NCBI GenBank assembly: GCA_023428915.1
Contig: JAEYWL010000014.1
Span: 1-16,869, forward strand
Origin: Verrucomicrobiota bacterium
Lineage (GTDB): Bacteria; Chlamydiota; Chlamydiia; Chlamydiales; JAEYWL01
Reading direction: 5' to 3'
Length of the DNA: 16,869 nt
Numbering within the stretch: position 1 is the stretch's first letter; each line of letters opens with the position of its first letter. Below, piece by piece: positions 1-5,817 of this stretch. The translations under genes were made by a program, and so were the position numbers. The notes under the pieces were generated by a model that saw nothing but the letters and a program-made list of their open reading frames with translations, was not told where the DNA came from and did no database searches.

Positions 1-210
1 GCACTTGCCAATTGAAACGCTAAGCCCCTCGGCCAAGTCACGACTTGGCTCTTCGGGACTTATCCTTTCACTTGTCAAGTTCGGCAATGTTCAAGCGTGA
101 TTTAGGGGCGCAACTTGGGTTTTAAATAGGAAATATTAGGACAACTACCTATTCGAGGCTGTGAAAATGCTATTATTAAAAATAATATTGTAATCAATAT
201 AGTAAAGTAG
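1..210. other. AT-rich non-coding start of window with imperfect dyad
   Basis: No convincing coding frame. A short interrupted palindrome, GCCAAGTC-ac-GACTTGGC, lies at 32-49. Around it, GCCCCT (24-29) can pair with AGGGGC (104-109), and AAGTCACG (35-42) with CGTGATTT (96-103), the latter with G-U pairs and in competition with the short palindrome. The right edge (110-128, GCAACTTGGGTTTTAAATA) loosely resembles the right arm of the palindromic elements at 10262 and 14986, so it may be a decayed half copy. From about 130 on the DNA is AT-rich and could hold the promoter of the gene at 295, but no clear -35/-10 pair was found. Confidence 0.3.
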
Positions 211-294
211 TTGATTTATTTAAATGTAAAGTTATTGAAAAATAACAATAATATATATGACAATCGATATCTTCATTTAACCAAAGGTTTTGTC

Positions 295-888
295 ATGAAA
301 GCAAACGCACCTCTAACTTCACTTAATTTAACAAACTTATCCACCAACACTACCCAACCCGAAAAAAAAATTACCCCTTTAGTCTGCTTAGGTACATTTC
401 ACGTATTATTGCTCGATCACTATAAGAGTTTAGAAAATAACAGCTTGCCGCTCCCGGAGGTAAAAAACACTCTTCAAAGACTTAAGGAAAGCAGCGCGGC
501 GATAGAGGAGTATCTAAAAAGCGGGCCTTTAGCTGAAATAAATGACCCCCAGGAAGTAGATTATGGAAAGGAAATTAATATCTATGATCGCACAAACAAT
601 TTAAAAAAAGCTAAATGGGTTTTTACAGAATACAAGGAAATAATACGCAAAGCCGAAGAAAATTATGCAAAATATGCTGAAAACCAACCCATAAATACCG
701 GCATTTTGCCAACGAATATTAAAGAAAGAACGATTGTCCTTCAGCGGCTTGCATCTTCAATTGACTACCATTCGCAACTTGACATGTCCATTTGCAATAG
801 CACCACTACTTTTACTTTCGCCGCACTCATTATGGCAATTTCTGCCATAGCGATGTATTGCCTTTTTATGAGCAGTAAAGATCGCTAA
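295..888 (+). CDS. Unknown protein with a C-terminal membrane anchor, 197 aa
   Basis: I do not recognise this family. The frame opens at a TTG at 211, but that leader (28 residues, Asn/Lys-rich) has no Shine-Dalgarno. ATG 295 follows AAAGG (283-287) at 7 nt and is preferred. The first ~25 residues are rich in Thr, Ser, Asn and Leu without a Sec signal, a composition often seen in type III secreted proteins of chlamydiae. Residues 50-165 are charged and probably helical. Residues ~173-192 are one hydrophobic span followed by a short SSKDR tail, so the topology is tail-anchored, with the bulk cytosolic or, if secreted, exposed on a host membrane. It lacks the bilobed hydrophobic domain of Inc proteins. 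Its stop overlaps the stop of the convergent GYF gene by 4 nt. Real gene likely; function unknown. Confidence 0.7.
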   Translation: MKANAPLTSLNLTNLSTNTTQPEKKITPLVCLGTFHVLLLDHYKSLENNSLPLPEVKNTLQRLKESSAAIEEYLKSGPLAEINDPQEVDYGKEINIYDRTNNLKKAKWVFTEYKEIIRKAEENYAKYAENQPINTGILPTNIKERTIVLQRLASSIDYHSQLDMSICNSTTTFTFAALIMAISAIAMYCLFMSSKDR

Positions 889-1217
889 TTATAAATAAGC
901 AATAAGACTAGAAGTATGATGAGCAGCAGTAAACCTGTAATTAGGTAGGGCGGCGGGAAATTAACCGTGAGGACTTCGTCTTCGCCTAATAGTTTTTGCG
1001 GTTTAAACTCCTGCTCATTTTCTGAAGCCGGCGCTTGATTATCATCGGCAAAGACTTCTTTTAGCTCAGGAATTGAGCGCATAGGCAGCCATTCGCCTTG
1101 CCCCTCGCGCCACGCTAGAGTGTCAGGGGTAATGCGATACTCTTTTTTGAGATCTTCTATGGAAAATGGACCTTCAGAATGCCCATCTAGCTGAATAAAC
1201 CACTCTCGTATTTGCAT
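885..1217 (-). CDS. GYF_2 (DUF4339) domain protein with C-terminal membrane anchor, ~110 aa
   Basis: From ATG 1217 the protein begins REWFIQLDG, then EGPFS, PDTLAW and GEWLPM over residues ~4-50. This is the pattern of the bacterial GYF_2 domain (W-[FY] ... GP ... PDTLVW ... W), thought to bind proline-rich or other peptide ligands. An acidic linker follows (~60-85), then a Pro-Pro-Tyr turn and a very hydrophobic C-terminal span ending LLLIYN, giving a tail-anchored protein with a cytoplasmic GYF domain. The frame could open 12 codons earlier at TTG 1253, adding a short hydrophobic stretch, but there the AGGA abuts the start codon and the domain begins naturally at 1217. Neither start has a good Shine-Dalgarno. 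It lies downstream of tilS on the same strand but behind a possible terminator, and its tail overlaps the opposing gene by 4 nt. Specific role unknown. Confidence 0.75.
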   Translation of the reverse strand: MQIREWFIQLDGHSEGPFSIEDLKKEYRITPDTLAWREGQGEWLPMRSIPELKEVFADDNQAPASENEQEFKPQKLLGEDEVLTVNFPPPYLITGLLLLIILLVLLLIYN

Positions 1218-1256
1218 ACTCAAGAAATAGCCGATTGCAGCAATAAGTAGCAATCC

Positions 1257-1282
1257 TAAAAAAGACTATGCGCTAGCGCCAT
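1257..1282 (-). terminator. Possible rho-independent terminator after tilS
   Basis: Read on the minus strand, a short GC-rich dyad (ATGGCGCTAGCGCAT, 1282-1268) is followed by AGTC and six T. The stem is short with a bulged G, so this is only a moderate candidate. It would separate tilS transcription from the GYF gene. Confidence 0.4.
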
Positions 1283-1337
1283 TATTACAGGCCCTTGCCC
1301 GCCCCTTAAGTGGCCATTTTTCGGGCAGAGGCACGCA

Positions 1338-2579
1338 CTACACTCTAAGGCTATAACTAACCGGCCCCTTAATTTTTTGACGGCCTGTTAAAAATTCGTG
1401 GACGACTTGTCCTTCCTGCAGCAAAACGGGTACGCGCTGTCTTAATAGTGCAGGAACTTTATGGTTATTCCACCATTTGTCCAGGGTAAGGTTTCCTCGA
1501 TAACTTAAAGCAGGGGAGGCAAAGGCCAGCTGGTAATTGCCTTCGGGCAGATTTACATGGCAAAAGCCTTGCCAGGCTTGGCGCCAATTAGTTGCTTCAG
1601 TTTGATCAACGGTTTTTTCCAACTTCCATTCCACTTTTCTTTCGCTAAGTATAAACAGGCGTTTTCTATCGGCTGTATAGCCCTGTTTGCCCATGGCGAT
1701 TTGCTTATTCGCCGCTCCTGCGAGCAGCCATTGCTCTAATGATGTTCTTACCGTTCCGCTCATTTTGTGTGGAGCGCCAATTGTAAGCAGCAAGTGCTGC
1801 AGTTCTAAAGGGTGGGGCATGGAAAAGGAAAAATCGAGCATGGTGCCGAAAGGGCCGGATAAGGCATTGGCCGCATAAGGGGCGGTTTTTTCATTTAGAT
1901 AATTTGCAAGCGCGGCCGCTTGCCTGGCAAAGGCCTCAAGCTGTTTACTGATTTCTCTGCCGTACTGCTCTGATAAGCTAGGGATAATAGCCGTGCGGCA
2001 TTTGCCTCTAAAGAACCGGGAATCGTTATTGGTGTAATCCTCAAACCAGTTTAAATTGCGTTCTTGCAGCCAGGCTAAGATTTCTTTTTTGGGAACAGCT
2101 AGCAAGGGACGCCAAATGGAGAGCCCCTCCAGCTTATTTACAGACTGTATACCCTGTATGCAGGCCAGAGGGGCGCCGTCAAAAAGCTGCTTTAAAATTG
2201 TTTCAGCGTGGTCATTGTGATGATGTCCTAGCGCAACAGCTTGGCAGCCATGTTCTTTGCATAGATCCTTAAAAAACTGCAGCCTTTCCCGGCGGCATGC
2301 TGCCTCTAAATTGCCGGTTAAAGTTGAGGGATCTAATGCTATTTTATGGAAAGGCAGGCGCAAATCCATACAGATTTTTCCTAGCTGCTCTGCTTCGCTT
2401 TTACTTTCGCTGCGCCAGTTATGGTTGACATGCGCTGCATGCAATGGAATTTTACACTCTAAAAGCAGGTGCAGCAAGCATAGCGAATCCGCACCCCCTG
2501 AAAGTCCCACTAAGATTGGACCTTTTGAAGTGTAATGCGAGTTGATAAAGTTTTGCACCAAGCTTTTCAAATTAGACAT
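1338..2579 (-). CDS. tilS: tRNA(Ile)-lysidine synthetase TilS (MesJ), 413 aa
   Basis: ATP-dependent enzyme that joins lysine to C34 of tRNA-Ile(CAU), switching its specificity from Met to Ile codons. Visible motifs are the PP-loop SGGADS at residues 27-32, HVNHNWR at 50-56 (typical TilS HVNHGLR), GHHHNDHAET at 118-127 (GHxxxDxxET-type), and EDYTNND..FFRGKCR at 180-195 matching the family D-x-[ST]-N ... RN-x-[IV]-R region. The C-terminal ~60 residues (VPALLRQRVPVLLQEGQV) resemble the TilS C-terminal tRNA-binding domain. Length fits bacterial TilS with the C-terminal domain. The frame is open for 57 more codons upstream (to 2750), but that extension is AT-rich, lacks homology-like features and would consume the divergent intergenic region; homology begins at MSNLKSLV. 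No strong Shine-Dalgarno precedes ATG 2579. Divergent from ftsH, as expected for neighbouring tilS and ftsH in chlamydiae. Confidence 0.93.
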   Translation of the reverse strand: MSNLKSLVQNFINSHYTSKGPILVGLSGGADSLCLLHLLLECKIPLHAAHVNHNWRSESKSEAEQLGKICMDLRLPFHKIALDPSTLTGNLEAACRRERLQFFKDLCKEHGCQAVALGHHHNDHAETILKQLFDGAPLACIQGIQSVNKLEGLSIWRPLLAVPKKEILAWLQERNLNWFEDYTNNDSRFFRGKCRTAIIPSLSEQYGREISKQLEAFARQAAALANYLNEKTAPYAANALSGPFGTMLDFSFSMPHPLELQHLLLTIGAPHKMSGTVRTSLEQWLLAGAANKQIAMGKQGYTADRKRLFILSERKVEWKLEKTVDQTEATNWRQAWQGFCHVNLPEGNYQLAFASPALSYRGNLTLDKWWNNHKVPALLRQRVPVLLQEGQVVHEFLTGRQKIKGPVSYSLRV

Positions 2580-2792
2580 AGGCTTATAAGATAGTTTATA
2601 ACATGATACTACGAATGTTATATTTTTGAATATTTGTAATTGTTTCAATTGTGAAATTATTGAGATGCCAATCATTCTAAATAAAGATTGAACCCTAAGA
2701 ATACTTCTGGTAACATTCACTATTTGAGCCTTCATAAATTTGTCACACATAAGAGAGGGTAGCTATCCTCTCGCAAGTATATTTGGGAAATC
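2580..2792. promoter_or_regulatory. Divergent tilS / ftsH promoter region
   Basis: This 213-nt AT-rich spacer must carry promoters for both genes. For tilS (minus strand) TTCAAA - 16 nt - TATCAT is a weak sigma70-like candidate about 25 nt upstream of the start codon. For ftsH, TTGAGC (2724-2729) has no good -10 partner. The ftsH leader holds the separate dyad at 2753-2772 and a GGGAAA Shine-Dalgarno-like run at 2785-2790. Calls are tentative. Confidence 0.35.
2753..2772. promoter_or_regulatory. 20-bp dyad in the ftsH leader
   Basis: GAGAGGG-TAGCTA-TCCTCTC is a palindrome with a single mismatched pair (G2759 against T2766), which would be a G-U wobble in RNA. It lies 12 nt upstream of the ftsH ribosome-binding site (2785). 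It could be an operator for a dimeric regulator or a 5' UTR hairpin. No regulator is identifiable from the window. Confidence 0.4.
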
Positions 2793-5525
2793 ATGCCAGA
2801 CGGAAACAAACCAGACTCTAATAAAGGAATGCCAAGCAGTTTCGTGCTGTACCTGATTGCTGCCATTCTCGTGATATTAATGCTGCAAAACTTCTTAGAT
2901 GCTAAGTTTGCAAAAGTGTCGTTTAGTTACCAACTAGAGCATTTGGTTAACTTAGGGCTGATTCAACCGGAAGAAAGTCGCAAAACTGCTGTTAATGATA
3001 ATTTAGTCACTTTTAGCGGTAAGTTTAAGGAGCGCCTCTCCGAGGAAAGCAAGACGCGTTATAAGTTTTTAGAACTCCTTGATCAAAATCACGAGCTCGC
3101 CGCCGATAAAGAGCGTATCGAGGCCGAGATGAATGGTCTGCGAGGTAAAATTCAGGAAGCTGCAGATTGGTTTTTACACGCCGGCGGTATTGCCATTCCT
3201 AAAAATGGCTATGTAGTTGTCGATGATATCAATATTCCAGGAGAGCTTGGTAAAATCATTATCACGCGCTTATCCGGCAAAAATATTAAGAGCTTGCCTG
3301 ATCTGCAAAAAGAGTTTGCCGCCTTAAAAAACTCGCCCTCGGATGCTTCAATTCAACAGTTTGGCCTTTCCCTGGAAGAGTTGATTCGAAACTTCCGCTC
3401 TCCAATTCTTGGTATAGGCGATGAGTCGATTAAGCAAACCTTGAGGGATGCTGAAAAAGCTGTTGCTGATGATTCACAAGCTGCCATAGCTGTCAAAGAG
3501 CGTCTGACTGTTTATTCCACTACACTGGATAAGCTTCAAGCCATTGTCAATGAACTCAATGAAGAAACCGATCATGTGCGCCTGGCCAAATTGCGCAGCG
3601 TGCGCAGCTATAAAGCGTTTTTAGATGAATATGGTGTTTTGCTCGCTAAGCTGGAAGATAATTCCGCCCAGCTTGAAAAATCGCGCCAGGCAGTTGCCAA
3701 TGTCATTTGGTACTTTAACAATCATGAGATCTCTACGCGCGCACTGGAAAAGCAAGATCCGGAACAATATAACCACTGGTTTATGAATGCCAAAGAAGAG
3801 TGGGACAGCTTTGCTGCGAATCATGGCGGTTACTTTAAAGCGCCTGATCAACCTCTAAATAATGTTCTTGAAAAGACCTTTCGCAGCGAAGAGCCGCCGC
3901 CGAAGTATCTTAATTATGTATTCCCTGCCCTTATGGCCTTGAGCGTAATCGTTGTACTCTATGTGCTGTTCTCAAGGCAAATGAAGGGGGTAGGTTCAAA
4001 TGCCCTTAACTTTGGCAAGTCCCCTGCAAGGTTGATTTCCCCTAAAGGCAATAATCGCATCACCTTTAAAGATGTAGCTGGCATTGACGAGGCCATTGAA
4101 GAACTGCAGGAAATTGTGGAGTTTTTAAAGAACCCGCAGAAATTCACTTCCCTTGGCGGCCGCATTCCGAAAGGCGTGCTGTGCATCGGCCCTCCAGGTA
4201 CGGGTAAAACGTTAATCGCTAAAGCAGTAGCCGGCGAGGCTGACAGGCCTTTTTTCTCCATATCAGGTTCTGATTTCGTAGAAATGTTTGTCGGTGTCGG
4301 CGCCAGCCGTATTCGCGACCTCTTTGATCAAGCTAAGAAAAATGCGCCTTGCATCATCTTTATCGATGAGATTGATGCTGTTGGCCGGCATCGCGGTGCA
4401 GGCATTGGCGGCGGCCATGATGAGCGCGAACAAACACTCAACCAGTTGCTGGTAGAGATGGATGGCTTCGACACCAATGAAGGCGTCATCCTTATGGCGG
4501 CAACTAACCGTCCTGATGTGTTGGATAAAGCCTTGCTTCGTCCGGGCCGTTTTGACAGAAGGGTTATTATCTCCTTGCCTGACATTAAGGGCCGTTTTGA
4601 CATTTTAAAAGTGCATGCACGAAAAATCAAGATGGATCAAGATGTCGACCTCATGGCTTTGGCAAGAAGTACGCCTGGCAGTTCAGGTGCTGACTTAGCC
4701 AACATGCTCAATGAAGCGGCCCTTTTGGCGGCGCGTAAAAATCGCACTGCCGTAACCACGCAGGATGTAATGGAAGCGCGCGATAAAGTGCTGTATGGTA
4801 AAGAGCGCCGCAGCCTTGAGCTGGATGAGCAGGAAAAGCTCACAACTGCTTATCATGAATCCGGCCATACGGTTGTAGGCTTAGTGGTAAAACATGGCGA
4901 CCCCATTGATAAAGTGACCATTATTCCAAGAGGCATGTCTTTAGGCGCCACCATGTTCTTGCCTAAGAAAAATAAAGTCAGCTACTGGAAAAATGAGCTT
5001 TACGATCAACTGGCAGTATTGATGGGCGGCCGTTGCGCCGAAGAGATCTTTGTGGGCGATATGTCCAGCGGAGCAAAACAAGATATTGAGCGGGCTACTG
5101 CCTTAGCCCGCAGTATGATTTGTGAATGGGGTATGAGCGATAAGCTTGGCGCTGTCGCTTATGATGAACGTTCAGATTCCGGACAATACCTTGGCATGTC
5201 CAATTATCACGAGAAAAAGTACTCGGAGTCAACGGCCGAAGCTATTGACAAAGAATTGCGATTGATACTTGATGATGCACATGCGGCAGCCATCAAGATT
5301 ATTGAAGAGCATCGCGAGCAAGTGGAATTAATGACGAGGATGCTGATTGAGTTTGAAACACTCGATAACGAAGACATCCATCGCATTATGGATAAGACAT
5401 GGGATATTGAAGAGAAGCGCGAGCGCCTCAAAAAACAGACAGAGATGCACAAGCGGCCCACTCCAGTGCCCCCGCCGCCGCCGCCTCAGCCAAAAACAGA
5501 GACCGGCAGTGAATCAATGGCCTAA
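2793..5525 (+). CDS. ftsH: ATP-dependent zinc metalloprotease FtsH, chlamydial long form, 910 aa
   Basis: Membrane-bound hexameric AAA+ protease that extracts and degrades damaged membrane proteins and some cytosolic regulators. Two membrane segments flank the extracytoplasmic domain: residues ~16-34 and ~374-394. The AAA module shows Walker A GPPGTGKT (466-473), pore loop FVG (499-501), Walker B IIFIDE (521-526) and the second region of homology with arginine fingers (ATNRPDVLDKALLRPGRFDR, 570-589). The protease domain has HESGH (688-692) and the third zinc ligand Asp764 in SSGAKQD. The extracytoplasmic region is about 340 residues, against roughly 70 in E. coli FtsH (644 aa total); long FtsH of about 913 aa is what I recall for C. 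trachomatis, so this is a lineage trait and not a fusion artefact. The tail contains a run of eight residues rich in Pro (PVPPPPPPQP, 891-900). Start ATG 2793 has GGGAAA 2-4 nt upstream. Confidence 0.97.
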   Translation: MPDGNKPDSNKGMPSSFVLYLIAAILVILMLQNFLDAKFAKVSFSYQLEHLVNLGLIQPEESRKTAVNDNLVTFSGKFKERLSEESKTRYKFLELLDQNHELAADKERIEAEMNGLRGKIQEAADWFLHAGGIAIPKNGYVVVDDINIPGELGKIIITRLSGKNIKSLPDLQKEFAALKNSPSDASIQQFGLSLEELIRNFRSPILGIGDESIKQTLRDAEKAVADDSQAAIAVKERLTVYSTTLDKLQAIVNELNEETDHVRLAKLRSVRSYKAFLDEYGVLLAKLEDNSAQLEKSRQAVANVIWYFNNHEISTRALEKQDPEQYNHWFMNAKEEWDSFAANHGGYFKAPDQPLNNVLEKTFRSEEPPPKYLNYVFPALMALSVIVVLYVLFSRQMKGVGSNALNFGKSPARLISPKGNNRITFKDVAGIDEAIEELQEIVEFLKNPQKFTSLGGRIPKGVLCIGPPGTGKTLIAKAVAGEADRPFFSISGSDFVEMFVGVGASRIRDLFDQAKKNAPCIIFIDEIDAVGRHRGAGIGGGHDEREQTLNQLLVEMDGFDTNEGVILMAATNRPDVLDKALLRPGRFDRRVIISLPDIKGRFDILKVHARKIKMDQDVDLMALARSTPGSSGADLANMLNEAALLAARKNRTAVTTQDVMEARDKVLYGKERRSLELDEQEKLTTAYHESGHTVVGLVVKHGDPIDKVTIIPRGMSLGATMFLPKKNKVSYWKNELYDQLAVLMGGRCAEEIFVGDMSSGAKQDIERATALARSMICEWGMSDKLGAVAYDERSDSGQYLGMSNYHEKKYSESTAEAIDKELRLILDDAHAAAIKIIEEHREQVELMTRMLIEFETLDNEDIHRIMDKTWDIEEKRERLKKQTEMHKRPTPVPPPPPPQPKTETGSESMA

Positions 5526-5541
5526 ACACACTTCTTAGCTA

Positions 5542-5590
5542 AAAGCAAAAAGGGCGAAACAGAAATTGTTTCGTCCTTTTTGCTTTCTAT
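5542..5590 (+). terminator. Strong rho-independent terminator of ftsH
   Basis: Left arm 5542-5560 and right arm 5568-5586 form a 19-bp stem with one G-U pair (GGGCGAAAC / GTTTCGTCC core) and a 7-nt loop AGAAATT. The right arm contains a T5 run. It lies 17 nt after the ftsH stop and should also limit read-through from the opposite strand because the left arm is A-rich. Confidence 0.85.
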
Positions 5591-5663
5591 CCCTTGCCTA
5601 AAACGTCTTCTTGCCCTACAAATAGAGCTAATCCCAATGTTATCAACTAATGTTTATAAGTAC

Positions 5664-5748
5664 ATTTGGAGTGCGGCGACTTGTCGAACCCTTCAGATTA
5701 AAGTTAAGAAGTAGTTATTTATGTTCGACAAGTCGCCGCACACCAAAT
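5664..5748. repeat. 26-bp inverted repeat between ftsH and the LRR operon
   Basis: Arms 5664-5689 and 5723-5748 are inverted copies with one mismatch (A5670 against A5742); the inner 19 bp (GTGCGGCGACTTGTCGAAC) are perfect. The spacer of 33 nt is AT-rich. The arms are much more GC-rich than their surroundings. No T-run follows closely, and the ftsH terminator already lies upstream, so this is more like an intergenic palindromic element or an operator/attachment-type site than a terminator. The core shares GACTTG with the other palindromic elements in the window but is otherwise different. Confidence 0.75.
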
Positions 5749-5817
5749 TGCTTCTTTTGATGATATTGGATGTAATCCTAGCCTAGCATATTCATGGTGT
5801 AAACAAGATGAGGAAAA

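Noticed and set aside
1..130. Tail of a structured RNA gene (tRNA, tmRNA, RNase P)
   Set aside because: Some pairing is possible, but no CCA end, T-loop or other diagnostic motif was seen; only an imperfect dyad is supported.
211..294. N-terminal extension of the 197-aa protein from TTG 211
   Set aside because: TTG without Shine-Dalgarno in very AT-rich DNA; ATG 295 has AAAGG at 7 nt.
2580..2750. 57-codon N-terminal extension of TilS
   Set aside because: TilS homology starts at ATG 2579 and the extension would occupy the shared tilS/ftsH promoter region.
5446..5520. Proline run at the FtsH C-terminus as a frameshift artefact
   Set aside because: The frame stays open to a normal stop followed by a strong terminator, and FtsH tails are variable.
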